Numbered from the stretch's first letter, positions 7,874 to 17,169 are shown. The stretch: DNA of 61,501 nucleotides from an uncultured Peptoniphilus sp. (GCA_902489255.1 CABTZF010000006.1:1-61501), one strand, 5' to 3'. Notes: generated by a model not told the origin, from the letters alone. A program made the numbers and translations.

Positions 7874-9238
7874 CTATATATTTGCTTTTTTTCTCCACTT
7901 GCCGAACTTATAATATATTAAAGTCATAATTAGATTTCCACCATAGGAAACCGGATATGACCAAAATAATACATTAATATTTTCTCCCCAACCTTCAATG
8001 GGCATATAAATAAAACTCATTCTGAAAATACATAAGCCCACAAAGGAAATAATCATTGGTGCAAGAGCTTCTCCGCTTCCTCTTATAAAAGATGATAAGC
8101 TTTCAGAAACTCCATAAGCCCATATTGAATAGCAAAGTATTTTTAGCATTGAAGAACCGACTTCAATTACTTCTTTATTGGAATTAAAAGCACTTATAAG
8201 TTGTTTTGAAAATACAATAGCTATAATTGACAAAGATGCTGCCAATACTATAGTTATTATTAATGTTACTTTTACACCTTCTTTAATCCTGTCGAGTTTT
8301 TTTGCTCCAAAGTTTTGTCCTGCATAGGTCGTGGCTGCAAGGGCAACCGCTTGAAGGGTCATAAATATAAAACCGTCAATTCTTCCTTCAGCAGCTACCC
8401 CTGCTATAACATTTGACCCGAAAGAGTTTACCTTAACCTGTATTAATACATTTGTAAAGGAAATCAATGAAGATTGTAGTCCTGTGGGTATGCCGATGGC
8501 AAAAATTTTTTTTGCATCTTCTTTGTGGTAGGCTATTTTTTTAAGTCTTAACCTAAAAGCTTTATCGGAATTTGTTAAATTAAAGGTAACAAGAATTGCT
8601 GAAACTACCTGTGCACAAAAAGTAGCAAGACCTGCTCCTATTACAGACATTTTTAATAAGCCTACAAATATAAGATCCAAAATTATATTAACAAGGGCGG
8701 CTATTAATAAAAAGTTAAAAGGCCGTCTGGAATCTCCGGTTGCTATAGAAATTGAAGCCCCCATATTATATACAAGTAGGGGAGTTGAGCCCAGATAAAA
8801 TATCCTCATATAATTAACGGCATCTTTCATAATTTCTTTTGGTGTGTCCAGAAGTCTTAAAAATAAGGGTGTGGTTAAAATTCCTCCTATTGTTATAATG
8901 ATTCCCGATAAAATTGCTAAAAAATAAGCACATCCTACCGAATCTCTTAATTTTCTTTTGTCATTCATCCCATAGTAAGTTGAAATAATAACTCCTGCTC
9001 CTGTTGTCAGACCTAAAAATAATCCAACTAATAAAGTTGACAAATGACCTGTGGCTCCAACAGCAGCCATGGGATTTTTACCTGCAAACCTACCAACTAT
9101 CATTAAATCTGCAGTATTATAAAGTTGTTGCAAAAAATTGGTAAGAATTAGGGGTATAGCAAAAATAATCAATCCTTCATAAATGTTACCTTCTGTCAAT
9201 GAAATTTCTTTATTTAATCTTTCCTTTAACTTTATCAA
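7874..9238 (-). CDS. MATE family multidrug efflux transporter
   Basis: A 454-residue polytopic membrane protein with about twelve hydrophobic segments in two homologous halves. MATE proteins export cationic drugs or metabolites driven by Na+ or H+. The N-terminal IPLILTNFLQQLYNTADLMIVGRF segment is highly typical of bacterial MATE proteins of the DinF/NorM type. It starts at TTG (9238) behind AGAGGAAAG, and no ATG follows before the first helix. A divergent LysR regulator lies 440 bases away, separated by a region with an extended -10 and a palindrome, so LysR control is plausible. Substrates are unknown. Confidence 0.92.
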   Translation of the reverse strand: MIKLKERLNKEISLTEGNIYEGLIIFAIPLILTNFLQQLYNTADLMIVGRFAGKNPMAAVGATGHLSTLLVGLFLGLTTGAGVIISTYYGMNDKRKLRDSVGCAYFLAILSGIIITIGGILTTPLFLRLLDTPKEIMKDAVNYMRIFYLGSTPLLVYNMGASISIATGDSRRPFNFLLIAALVNIILDLIFVGLLKMSVIGAGLATFCAQVVSAILVTFNLTNSDKAFRLRLKKIAYHKEDAKKIFAIGIPTGLQSSLISFTNVLIQVKVNSFGSNVIAGVAAEGRIDGFIFMTLQAVALAATTYAGQNFGAKKLDRIKEGVKVTLIITIVLAASLSIIAIVFSKQLISAFNSNKEVIEVGSSMLKILCYSIWAYGVSESLSSFIRGSGEALAPMIISFVGLCIFRMSFIYMPIEGWGENINVLFWSYPVSYGGNLIMTLIYYKFGKWRKKANI

Positions 9239-9343
9239 TCTTTCCTCTTTTCTTTGTCAACAATTCTACTTTTAATACTAAAACCTGATTTTTCTACCAA
9301 TCCTTTTTGCTTAAATAAAAATCATAATAATTATCAATACATT

Positions 9344-9352
9344 ATTATATCA
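9344..9352 (-). promoter_or_regulatory. Extended -10 promoter of the MATE gene
   Basis: TGATATAAT on the minus strand, that is TG-n-TATAAT, with no good -35. It gives a leader of roughly 100 bases. Confidence 0.4.
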
Positions 9353-9390
9353 CGAGAACTTCCCATATATTGCTTATATAAAGATTTAAT

Positions 9391-9407
9391 TAATCTATCA
9401 TAGATTA
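9391..9407. promoter_or_regulatory. Palindrome in the MATE/LysR divergent region, possible operator
   Basis: TAATCTATCATAGATTA has perfect 7-base arms around TCA. It lies just upstream of the MATE -10 and 270 bases from the LysR start. LysR regulators bind interrupted AT-rich palindromes of about this size, so it is a candidate site. The remainder of the 440-base gap shows no gene. Confidence 0.4.
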
Positions 9408-9677
9408 TAGGGAAAATAAAGTTATTCTTTTATATTTTCATAAAATTTTCTTAAATTAAATACTTGTCGGTTTTATTTACTGATAAAAATAATCCCTTAC
9501 CAATATATTAATATTAAAGATTATATTTTAACAACTATAATTTTAAAAATTTTTATTAAAGATTAAATTTAACCGCATGCAAATACATTTTCATTAATCT
9601 ATTGTTATTAGTTTTTTTCTATAATATTCTTGCAATTTAAAAGTCAAGATATTAAACTAAAATAAGGGGGGACCAAT

Positions 9678-10544
9678 ATGACCATAAGAGATTTAGAAAT
9701 TTTTGTCGAGGTTGTTAGGACTAAAAATATGTCTGAAGCTGCAAAAAATTTGTCCATTTCTCAACCAACAGTATCGCATGCCATTTCTCAAATAGAAAGG
9801 GAATATTCTGTAACTTTATTTGATAGAATATCTAAAAGACTGTACATAACTGATGTAGGTCTTAAATTATACCATTTTTCCATAGACCTGATTGAAAAAT
9901 TTGATGATATTATAATATTTTTACAAAGCTCTTCAAAAAAATATGACCTGAACTTGGGTTTAAGTGCACATTTTTCTAGTGATTTTTTATTAAATACAAT
10001 TTTTGAATATGAAAAAAATCACAAAGATTTCAAAATTAAGACTTCTGTAAAATCAAAAAATCAAATAATAAAAGAAACGCTGACAGGTTTTGTAAATCTT
10101 GGTATAATTGAAGGCGATGTATTTGAAGACGGGTGTGAATGTCTTAAACTATATGAAGATAATTTATCGTTAATTGTAAATAAAAATCATAGGCTGGCAA
10201 ATTTAAAGGAAGTAAGTTTAAAGGATATCAATGGGGAATGTTTTGTTCTGGGTGAACTTGACGATGACGATAAGAAAAACTTACTAAGAATTTTAAAAGA
10301 ACATAAAGTTTTTATAGATTTAAAATTTACTTGCCAAAATAATGATATGGTTATGAATATAGTTAGATCGGGAGAAGCCGTAACTTTCGGCTCCAAAATT
10401 TTATACAACTCTAAGGACTTGTGTGCTCTTCCTCTAAAAGGTATAGAATTAAAAAGATCTTATAATCTTATTTTCAAAAGAGATAAGAAAATAACCCCCG
10501 CCTTACAAGAATTTATTGATTTTATAGGAACAAAATTAAATTAG
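9678..10544 (+). CDS. LysR family transcriptional regulator
   Basis: A 288-residue regulator of normal family length. Residues 1-60 form the winged helix-turn-helix: the stretch SEAAKNLSISQPTVSHAIS is the recognition region and TLFDR is the conserved end of the domain. The rest is a periplasmic-binding-protein-like effector domain (start of LGLSAHFSSDF). The ATG is preceded by AAGGGGGG. It is divergent from the MATE gene and immediately upstream of the DUF3048 lipoprotein (11-base gap), which is probably cotranscribed. The effector and targets are unknown; the MATE gene is the natural candidate. Confidence 0.9.
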   Translation: MTIRDLEIFVEVVRTKNMSEAAKNLSISQPTVSHAISQIEREYSVTLFDRISKRLYITDVGLKLYHFSIDLIEKFDDIIIFLQSSSKKYDLNLGLSAHFSSDFLLNTIFEYEKNHKDFKIKTSVKSKNQIIKETLTGFVNLGIIEGDVFEDGCECLKLYEDNLSLIVNKNHRLANLKEVSLKDINGECFVLGELDDDDKKNLLRILKEHKVFIDLKFTCQNNDMVMNIVRSGEAVTFGSKILYNSKDLCALPLKGIELKRSYNLIFKRDKKITPALQEFIDFIGTKLN

Positions 10545-10555
10545 GAGAGAATATA

Positions 10556-11671
10556 ATGAATTTACTTAGAAAAAGATTAGTTTCAATAGGTATTATTGTT
10601 TTATTAACGGTTTCTTTATGTGCCTGCAAGGACTTGAGATCAAAAAATAAAAATAATAATACTGAAACTGAAGTTAAACAAACAGAAACAATTGAAAAAG
10701 AAGTGCCAAAAAGCCCCTTTACCGGTCTTGAAACCACGGAGGATTCTTTAAATATTCGTCCCTTTGCTGTAATGCTGGATAATCATTTCGATGCCGTTCC
10801 ACAATCTGCTCTTAATCTTGCAGATATTATTTATGAATTTAAAGCAGAAGGCGAGTTTACAAGATATATGGCAATTTTTCAATCCAAAAGTCCGGAGGTA
10901 ATTGGACCGGTAAGAAGTGCAAGACCATATTTTGTTGATACTGCCAAAGAATATAAGGCCATATATGCCCATTGGGGCGGAAGTGAAGCTGGCTATGCTG
11001 AAATACCAAAAATTGGGTTAAATGATCTTGACGGAATTGCTCTTGAAGGCATAACTTTTTACAGAAATAAAGAAGTTAATAAAAAAAGACCCCATGACGG
11101 CTACACTTCAACAGAACTTATGAAAACTCAAGCCGAAAAATATAAATACACACTAACAAATGAAAACCAATCCTTAAATTTTGACCAAAGTGAAAATTTA
11201 GATGAAATAAAGGCACAAATGGGAGAAGATATTTGTAATTCTCTGACCCTGAATTTTTTCAAAACTTATAAGGAACAATATGTATATGACGAGGGCTTGA
11301 ATAAATATACAATTATAAGAAATGATAAGACTGTTATTGATGAAGCTGATGGAAAAAATGTAAATCCATCTAATATCATTATTGAATTTGCCACATCAAA
11401 AGTAACAGGTCCTCTCGGTACACTTACAATAGACATTATAGGTCAAGGTAAGGGACTGTTCTTAACCAATGGAAAAATAATTGAAATAAATTGGGAAAAA
11501 ACTGATGTTGATTCAAGAACTAAATTTACAACCGCAGACGGAAAAGACCTTATCTTAACTCCGGGTCAAAGCTGGATAAGCGTAGCTGATCCGACAGACT
11601 CCATTTTAAGGGAACCGGATAATACACAAAGTGAAAATTCAAACTCCGATAAGGAACAAGTAAATATGTAA
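10556..11671 (+). CDS. DUF3048 (YerB-like) lipoprotein
   Basis: A 371-residue exported lipoprotein. The hydrophobic N-terminus ends in the lipobox LCAC, which puts the lipidated Cys near residue 23. An acidic, Asn-rich linker follows, then the two DUF3048 parts: a conserved N-terminal block with RPFAVMLDNH, ADIIYEFKAEGEFTRYMAIF and PVRSARPYF, and a C-terminal block with the GQGKGLFLTNGKIIEINWEK stretch. YerB-type proteins have no settled function. The ribosome site AGGAGAG overlaps the end of the lysR gene, so the two form an operon. A terminator follows directly. The family call is good; the role is unknown. Confidence 0.88.
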   Translation: MNLLRKRLVSIGIIVLLTVSLCACKDLRSKNKNNNTETEVKQTETIEKEVPKSPFTGLETTEDSLNIRPFAVMLDNHFDAVPQSALNLADIIYEFKAEGEFTRYMAIFQSKSPEVIGPVRSARPYFVDTAKEYKAIYAHWGGSEAGYAEIPKIGLNDLDGIALEGITFYRNKEVNKKRPHDGYTSTELMKTQAEKYKYTLTNENQSLNFDQSENLDEIKAQMGEDICNSLTLNFFKTYKEQYVYDEGLNKYTIIRNDKTVIDEADGKNVNPSNIIIEFATSKVTGPLGTLTIDIIGQGKGLFLTNGKIIEINWEKTDVDSRTKFTTADGKDLILTPGQSWISVADPTDSILREPDNTQSENSNSDKEQVNM

Positions 11672-11678
11672 AATATAA

Positions 11679-11710
11679 ATTACCCTCAATTTTTTGAGGG
11701 TAATTTTTTT
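11679..11710. terminator. Terminator between the DUF3048 and PAP2 genes
   Basis: Perfect 10-bp stem ATTACCCTCA/TGAGGGTAAT with a 6-base loop and seven T on the plus strand. It overlaps the stop codon of the convergent PAP2 gene and may act weakly on that strand too. Confidence 0.88.
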
Positions 11711-12237
11711 CCTTTCATCAACTTACCTTGAATTCTTCTTAGTATTTTTAGTGAAATTTCAGCCGACCCTATCCCTAAAATTATACCTCCGAGAACATCG
11801 GTAGGAAAATGTACAAAATGGTAAAGCCTGGAAAATCCTATTAAAGTTGCCAAAACAAAGGATAAAATTCCCCATGACTTTTTATACTTATAAATTACAT
11901 AACTGGCTGCAAAAGAAGATGCACTATGCCCTGATGGAAAAGAATAGTCTCGTGGGGTTTTTATCAACAAGGGCAAATTTACAAGCCAGCAAGGTCTATT
12001 CCTTCTAAAAATTGGTTTAAGTATCATTGAACCAAGAATCACTTCAATAATAAGAGCCAAAAAAATTGTAAAAGCAAGTCTTTTTCTTTCTTTGTTTTTA
12101 TTTAATAACAAAAGTAAAGCTATAAGTATCCAAATAGTCCCGCCATTGCCAAGCCTGGTAATAAAGGTCATTATATTATTTAAAATGGGATTTTGAAAAG
12201 ACCTTATATAGTAGAGTATATTAAATTCAAAGTTCAC
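11686..12237 (-). CDS. PAP2 family phosphatase
   Basis: A 183-residue membrane phosphatase with about five or six hydrophobic helices. The three PAP2 signatures are all present: KPIFRRNRP, PSGHSAS and SRLYHFVHFPTD. Relatives dephosphorylate undecaprenyl pyrophosphate or phosphatidylglycerophosphate outside the membrane, so cell-wall lipid carrier recycling is likely but not proven. It starts at GTG with GGGTGAT ahead. It follows the monooxygenase-like gene by 56 bases, probably in one transcript. Confidence 0.9.
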   Translation of the reverse strand: MNFEFNILYYIRSFQNPILNNIMTFITRLGNGGTIWILIALLLLLNKNKERKRLAFTIFLALIIEVILGSMILKPIFRRNRPCWLVNLPLLIKTPRDYSFPSGHSASSFAASYVIYKYKKSWGILSFVLATLIGFSRLYHFVHFPTDVLGGIILGIGSAEISLKILRRIQGKLMKGKKLPSKN

Positions 12238-12293
12238 TTAATCACCCGGAAACAGTATAACAAATTTCAAATTTTAAAAAAATATTCAGTAAA

Positions 12294-12587
12294 TTAATTT
12301 TTTTCCTCCAACCTATCAAACCTTATAAGCGGAAATTTTTCAATAACCAAATTTGCCACTTGTGGAACTATTCTTTTAAAATGTTCACTTTCAGCATGCT
12401 TTTTTTGAAATTCTTCTCTCTCCCATTCTTCATTAATTATTATTGTATAAGGATTGTCTACATCTCCATACAAATCATAGTAGATGCATCCTTCTTCTTT
12501 TCTTGATTTATCCCTTAATTCTATTAATAAGTCATAGGCTTTGTTATAATTTTCTTCATTTAATATTTTTTTTGTAAAAAATTTCAT
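12294..12587 (-). CDS. ABM-domain (quinol monooxygenase-like) protein
   Basis: A 97-residue single-domain protein of the dimeric alpha-beta barrel ABM fold (YgiN type). Seen are the EGCIYYDLYGD strand, the TIIINEEWE strand with its conserved Trp, and the KKHAESEHFKRIVP helix carrying the family His. Members include quinol monooxygenases and haem-degrading proteins, but most are uncharacterised. GAGGTG precedes the ATG. The neighbouring PAP2 gene gives no functional hint. Confidence 0.85.
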   Translation of the reverse strand: MKFFTKKILNEENYNKAYDLLIELRDKSRKEEGCIYYDLYGDVDNPYTIIINEEWEREEFQKKHAESEHFKRIVPQVANLVIEKFPLIRFDRLEEKN

Positions 12588-12668
12588 AAATTCACCTCAA
12601 AGATAATCTAGCATAAATAGGTTAATTTTGCAAAGAATGGTATAATATAAAAGAGAAAAGGTGATAAT

Positions 12669-13097
12669 ATGAATAAAGAATATATGAAATTTTTAGTTTC
12701 AGAGTTGCTATTTATAAAAGATGAAACAACAATGCATCTCATCCCCAAAACCGAAGCTGAATATAATAATATATTTGCCGACTTGGAGGACATTGTAGAT
12801 GAACTGAATCTAAATATCAGAATAATTAGAAGAAAGTTGGCTCTTTTAAAAGACCATGACATGACATATATCAATAATAAAGTTGAAAAAGAATTTGCCG
12901 GTGAAATTGAAGAAAATAATCTCAAAAAAAAGAAGAGGATTTTTTCATATCCCTTCTCCGATATTTCTATTGAGATAAGAAGTTCCTGTGAAGACTTGTA
13001 TAGATCTTTAATAAGCAAATATTCACCTGAATTTTACGACTATCCTTTAGAGAATTTTAAAAAATTAAGGATGCCTTCTATTCTTATGACTATGTAA
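12669..13097 (+). CDS. Hypothetical protein, probable N-terminal part of a frameshifted gene
   Basis: A 142-residue soluble, charged, mostly helical protein that I do not recognise. An extended -10 (TGGTATAAT, 12638-12646) and an AAAGGTGAT ribosome site precede the ATG, so it is a genuine gene start. The last dozen residues look out of place. At a six-A run (13059-13064) the next frame becomes open and continues without a stop through the following reading frame. One extra A would fuse both into one protein of about 230 residues. Hence this may be a pseudogene, a phase-variable gene or an assembly error. Confidence 0.65.
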   Translation: MNKEYMKFLVSELLFIKDETTMHLIPKTEAEYNNIFADLEDIVDELNLNIRIIRRKLALLKDHDMTYINNKVEKEFAGEIEENNLKKKKRIFSYPFSDISIEIRSSCEDLYRSLISKYSPEFYDYPLENFKKLRMPSILMTM

Positions 13098-13108
13098 GCT
13101 TAAAAGAT

Positions 13109-13363
13109 ATGGACAGTGAAAAAACAAATTTAAAATTAAAAATTACCTCTAAAGAACTTTCAGATCTAAGAGATGAGCTTGAAATTGAAATAGCCGGCTA
13201 TTACAAGTCTTTCCCCTTAAATAAAATAAGTCTTTTAGCTGATGATGAAGCTGTCCTTTACAATTTAGAAAAATTGGAAAATATTTATAATGATTATTCA
13301 AACCTCTACGGCTCTTTGGAAGAAAATCTTAATCTATCAATAGCTAAAACCTTAACTTATTGA
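13109..13363 (+). CDS. Hypothetical protein, probable C-terminal part of the same gene
   Basis: 84 residues from the first ATG, but the frame is already open from 13061, inside the preceding gene. There is no convincing ribosome site ahead of the ATG (only AAAAGA), which supports its being the continuation of the upstream frame after a one-base slip. It is acidic and helical (SKELSDLRDELEIEIAGYY). No domain is recognised. The last seven bases overlap the convergent cysteine-protease-like gene. Confidence 0.55.
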   Translation: MDSEKTNLKLKITSKELSDLRDELEIEIAGYYKSFPLNKISLLADDEAVLYNLEKLENIYNDYSNLYGSLEENLNLSIAKTLTY

Positions 13364-13968
13364 TTTATAAGTCTTAGGAGATTTAAAGAATAAAAAGGCT
13401 CATTTAAAAGACCTTTTAAGGCAGAATAGTCTAAATATCTAATTTCTCTTGACCAGCCGTCAAGAACTTCTAAAATCTTAATTTTTAGAGATTTATACTT
13501 ATAAATCCTATATCCTATAACGTTCAAAGTATGATTTTTATAAAATCCAGCCCCTATATTCATAATAACAGGTCTTTTATTATCAATTTCATTTTTTATG
13601 TGGCTATAAAAGTTTGAAAAATAAATTCCCCTGCACTTTGCAGGGATTTTTTTAAATTTAAAATATGACTTGGCTATTTCAGAAATAAAGTTTGGAAAAG
13701 TCCCACATTCTTCATGATAGCCTCTTTTCATTGCAAAAATAATAATATAATTATATATTTCCTCCAGGCTTAAATTTGGAAAATAATAATTTATTATCCT
13801 GGTTAAAGATACCAGAGAACATGAATTTCTATCATTTGTAAGATCTTTTATTGTAAAGTTGGGCAGACTTAAAATATTTTCATCTATAAGTTCAGCCCCT
13901 TCATAATAATTTTTAATATAAAAATCTATATCTGTAATTTTTTTATTGAGTATATCCTTTTTTATCAT
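13357..13968 (-). CDS. Putative papain-like (C39-type) cysteine protease
   Basis: 203 residues, no signal peptide. The pattern resembles C39-type peptidases: Cys50 in RNSCSLVSLTRIINYYF at the start of a helix, His146 in KNHTLNVIGY on a strand, and an acidic residue near 170 (LDGW). The ECGTF segment in the middle also fits. Between them, KRPVIMNIGAGFY matches the strand before the catalytic His. The resemblance is by motif only, and activity is not certain. It lies 33 bases behind the phosphate transporter gene and is probably cotranscribed. AGGTG precedes the ATG. Confidence 0.55.
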   Translation of the reverse strand: MIKKDILNKKITDIDFYIKNYYEGAELIDENILSLPNFTIKDLTNDRNSCSLVSLTRIINYYFPNLSLEEIYNYIIIFAMKRGYHEECGTFPNFISEIAKSYFKFKKIPAKCRGIYFSNFYSHIKNEIDNKRPVIMNIGAGFYKNHTLNVIGYRIYKYKSLKIKILEVLDGWSREIRYLDYSALKGLLNEPFYSLNLLRLINQ

Positions 13969-14001
13969 TGCAACACCTTGATTATTAAGCCAAATGAAAA
14001 A

Positions 14002-15603
14002 TTAACTACAATAAAGTTTTACGGCATTGGAAAGATATGAAGCAATTCTTTCAAAAGCTGTCAGCATTTTTTCATATACTAAACCGCTTTCAGGATTGCA
14101 TACTCCCGTTTTCATTCTTTCCATATGTTTATTTCTTATATTTTCAGCATCCTTTTCTACTCCAAGCAGATACTTTTTCATATCAATTTCAACTTCATGA
14201 ATGGTAAGATCCTCTTTTAAAGTCGTAAACATTTCATAAATTGAATCCCTAAGTTTTTCAATTTCACCGGTGGTCATGTCTGAAAATCCTAGCATTTCTT
14301 CATCCATCTGCTTGCATGAATCTGCAATATTTTTGCAGTGATCTCCAACTCTTTCAAGATCTCTTACAACTCTTAGATAACCTGCAAAATTATTAGAAGT
14401 CCTCTCATCCATTTCCTTTCCCAGGCCTGTAATTATATATCTCGTGATTTCCTTATTAAGTAAATTTATTACATCTTCCCTTAAATATATGTGTTCATAT
14501 TTTTCTTCATCAAAAGCACCGATAATTGAAACAGTTTCTACAAAATTGTCCCTACATATTCTAAACATTCTGTTTATTTCAGCCTTAATATCTGTAAGCA
14601 TAAGAGTAGGATCTTTTTTTATGCCGTGATTAATATATTTTAACTTCATTTCATCAAATTCTCTGTCATTGCCAATTATAATTAATTTAGATAAATCTGC
14701 AAGTCTTTTTGAAAATGGCAATAAGATAATTGTTGTTCCGACATTGAAAAGTGTATGTAAATTAGCAACTTCTGCAGCAGGTAAATCTCTTGTAATTGAT
14801 ATAATAATCTTATCAATCGGTATAATCATGGATAGAAGAATAAATATTATAGTACCGATTAAATTGAATAAAACGTGAACTGCAGCTGTTCTTTGAGCAT
14901 TTTTAGAAGTTCCGATAGCTGATAAAACAGAAGTTATACAAGTTCCTATATTAAAACCGCAAACAATAAACATAGATGAAGAAAGAGGAATAAGTCCTTG
15001 ATTTGCAATTGCCTGCAAGATACCTACAGAAGCTGAAGAAGACTGAATTATTGCAGTTATTCCTGCTCCTACAAGAACTCCCAGAATTGGATTTTCGAAT
15101 TTAGTCATAAGATTTATAAATCCCGGATAATATTTTAAAGGGGCCATTGATTCAGACATAAATTGCATACCCATAAATAAAAATCCAAGACCTATGATTA
15201 CTTGTCCCAAATATTTTTTAATTTTCTTTTTGGAAAATGTAAACATAACAAAACCTATAAAGGCTATTAGTGGTGCCATTATAGTAATATTTAATGCAAC
15301 TAATTGTCCGGTTATGGTTGTACCTATATTTGCTCCCATAATTATACCGACAGCTTGGTATATATTCATAACCCCTGCATTTACAAAACCAACAACCATT
15401 ACCGTTGTAGCAGAAGATGATTGGATTATAGCAGTAACTAAAGCTCCAACTAAAATTGACCTGAAAAGATTTGAAGTCATTTTCTCTATAATCGTTCTTA
15501 GCCTAGCCCCTGCTACAAGTTCAAGACCTCTACTCATTAGCTCCATCCCATATAAAAATAAAGCCAGACCCCCCAGGAGTCCAAAAATATAATTTATAGA
15601 CAT
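14002..15603 (-). CDS. Na/Pi cotransporter family protein with PhoU-like tail
   Basis: About 533 residues. The N-terminal ~300 residues contain roughly eight hydrophobic segments with two inverted repeats bearing the QSSSATT and QSSSAS motifs, the hallmark of the NptA/PNaS sodium-phosphate symporters. The C-terminal ~200 residues are helical and PhoU-like (LRVVRDLERVGDHCKNIADS). The start is the ATG at 15603 with GGAGG directly ahead; the frame extends four more codons to a TTG, which I reject. Function: phosphate uptake or regulation of phosphate flux across the membrane. The downstream protease-like gene probably shares the transcript. Confidence 0.9.
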   Translation of the reverse strand: MSINYIFGLLGGLALFLYGMELMSRGLELVAGARLRTIIEKMTSNLFRSILVGALVTAIIQSSSATTVMVVGFVNAGVMNIYQAVGIIMGANIGTTITGQLVALNITIMAPLIAFIGFVMFTFSKKKIKKYLGQVIIGLGFLFMGMQFMSESMAPLKYYPGFINLMTKFENPILGVLVGAGITAIIQSSSASVGILQAIANQGLIPLSSSMFIVCGFNIGTCITSVLSAIGTSKNAQRTAAVHVLFNLIGTIIFILLSMIIPIDKIIISITRDLPAAEVANLHTLFNVGTTIILLPFSKRLADLSKLIIIGNDREFDEMKLKYINHGIKKDPTLMLTDIKAEINRMFRICRDNFVETVSIIGAFDEEKYEHIYLREDVINLLNKEITRYIITGLGKEMDERTSNNFAGYLRVVRDLERVGDHCKNIADSCKQMDEEMLGFSDMTTGEIEKLRDSIYEMFTTLKEDLTIHEVEIDMKKYLLGVEKDAENIRNKHMERMKTGVCNPESGLVYEKMLTAFERIASYLSNAVKLYCS

Positions 15604-15700
15604 TATATCCTCCAAAATTTATTCTCTATTAATAATATAATAAATTTTGGATTTTTTAAAGAATTAATGTATATTTTGTAAAAAATATGAAAATAATCGA

Positions 15701-15744
15701 AAAAAAATAGTGCAAGAAGAAAATATTTCTCTCACACTATTTTT
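15701..15744 (-). terminator. Terminator of the DJ-1 gene
   Basis: 10-bp outer stem AAAAATAGTG/CACTATTTTT (15703-15712 with 15735-15744) and T-rich flanks on both strands. It lies 37 bases after the DJ-1 stop. Confidence 0.65.
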
Positions 15745-15780
15745 ATAATTAAACTGCAAGCCTATAATTATATTTTTAAA

Positions 15781-16362
15781 CTAAATTTCATCTTTTTTTA
15801 TAAAATCACTTAACTTATCCAATAAAAATGCCTTATAAACTTCTTTTGCTTCTTTTTTACCTCCAAGAATTTCTAAAAGTTTACATCCTAAGAATGGTGA
15901 AAAAGCTGGTCCCATAGCTGTGATGACATTTTCATCAACAACTACAGCCTTGTCTTCTCTTCCTTGGGTATTAAGTCTCTTTTCAACTCCCGGATAGCAA
16001 GTGTATTTGCCTTCCCTTAATAATTTTGCCCTATCAAAAACTTGTGGACCTGCACATATTGCAGCTACATTTTTATCATTTTCAGCAAACATTTCAACTA
16101 TTTCTATAACTCTAGGCTCATTTTCAAGATTTGTAGCTCCCGGTTGACCACCCGGTATATAAAGAGCTCTATAGTCATCAATTTTTATCTCATCAATATT
16201 GGTGTCTGCCAGCACTGTAACTTCGTGTGCACCTGTAACTTTTTTACTATCTTTGATAGAGCAAGTGTCAACACTTAGACCGCCACGTCTTAAAATATCG
16301 ACTACGCTCAAAGCTTCTATTTCTTCAAACCCATCTGCCAAAAATACTAATAAATCTTTCAT
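15781..16362 (-). CDS. DJ-1/PfpI family protein
   Basis: 193 residues of the class-I glutamine-amidotransferase-like fold. The reactive Cys sits in the nucleophile elbow AAICAGP, and the conserved acidic partner is in ADGFEEIEA near the N-terminus. YIPGGQPGA is the oxyanion-side loop. DJ-1 relatives act as glyoxalase III, deglycase or oxidative-stress chaperones; which applies is uncertain. GAGAGGGG precedes the ATG. It follows proC by 51 bases and likely shares its transcript, ending at the hairpin at 15.7 kb. Confidence 0.9.
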   Translation of the reverse strand: MKDLLVFLADGFEEIEALSVVDILRRGGLSVDTCSIKDSKKVTGAHEVTVLADTNIDEIKIDDYRALYIPGGQPGATNLENEPRVIEIVEMFAENDKNVAAICAGPQVFDRAKLLREGKYTCYPGVEKRLNTQGREDKAVVVDENVITAMGPAFSPFLGCKLLEILGGKKEAKEVYKAFLLDKLSDFIKKDEI

Positions 16363-16413
16363 AGTGTATCCCCTCTCTTATTAAGTTTATACCCAATAAC
16401 TTCATTCATAAGC

Positions 16414-17169
16414 TTACCTATTTATTATGTTATTTATTGCATCAATTAAAGCTCCTCTTAATCCACTATCTTCCAATGATTTTATACCGATAATTGTTGA
16501 GCCTGCCGGTGTTGTAACCTTGTCTTTAAGTTCTGCCGGATGGATTTTTGTTTGTAAGACCATTTTTGCTGAACCAAGGACTGTTTGAGATATATATTCA
16601 TAAGCATCTTTTCTCTTCATTCCGTTAAGAACGGCACCGTCTGCCAAAGCTTCTATAATTACATATATAAAGGCCGGCAAACATCCACAGACAGCTTCAA
16701 AAGTTAAAAATTCTTCCCTCTTTACAAGTACAGTTTTGCCGAAAGAGTTAAAGATTTTAATAATTTCATCAACTTCTTCTTTGCTGATATTTTCGCCCGG
16801 ACAAATGCCAGTCATCGATTCTTTAACCATAGCCGGCGTGTTCGGCATCATTTGTATATACTTTCCCGGCCCCAATACTTTTTCCAATTCTTTAAATCCG
16901 AATTTTGATGTAACCGAAACTATAATCTTATCTTTAACACAAGATTTAATTTCTTCTAAAACTTCTTCATACACATTGGGTTTAATTGTTAAAATAATTA
17001 AATCTGAATTTTCAACAACTTCACTATTTGACTTATAAAAAGTTGCCCCTGCTATTTTATTTTTCGGATCATAATGTGGACTGTGAAAATTTACAGGCAC
17101 TTTAGATTCACTAAGTCCTCTAACTATTGCACTTCCCATAGATCCGAAACCAATAATTCCTATTTTCAT
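16414..17169 (-). CDS. proC: Pyrroline-5-carboxylate reductase
   Basis: Last enzyme of proline synthesis, reducing pyrroline-5-carboxylate with NAD(P)H. 251 residues, slightly short of the usual 265-280. The Rossmann motif GFGSMGSAI is at the N-terminus. MMPNTPAMV and the C-terminal block VTTPAGSTIIGIKSLEDSGLRGA with the substrate-binding serine/threonine loop are diagnostic. AGGTGAT precedes the ATG. No proA or proB is adjacent, so the pathway may draw on arginine or ornithine; that is inference. Confidence 0.93.
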   Translation of the reverse strand: MKIGIIGFGSMGSAIVRGLSESKVPVNFHSPHYDPKNKIAGATFYKSNSEVVENSDLIILTIKPNVYEEVLEEIKSCVKDKIIVSVTSKFGFKELEKVLGPGKYIQMMPNTPAMVKESMTGICPGENISKEEVDEIIKIFNSFGKTVLVKREEFLTFEAVCGCLPAFIYVIIEALADGAVLNGMKRKDAYEYISQTVLGSAKMVLQTKIHPAELKDKVTTPAGSTIIGIKSLEDSGLRGALIDAINNIINR

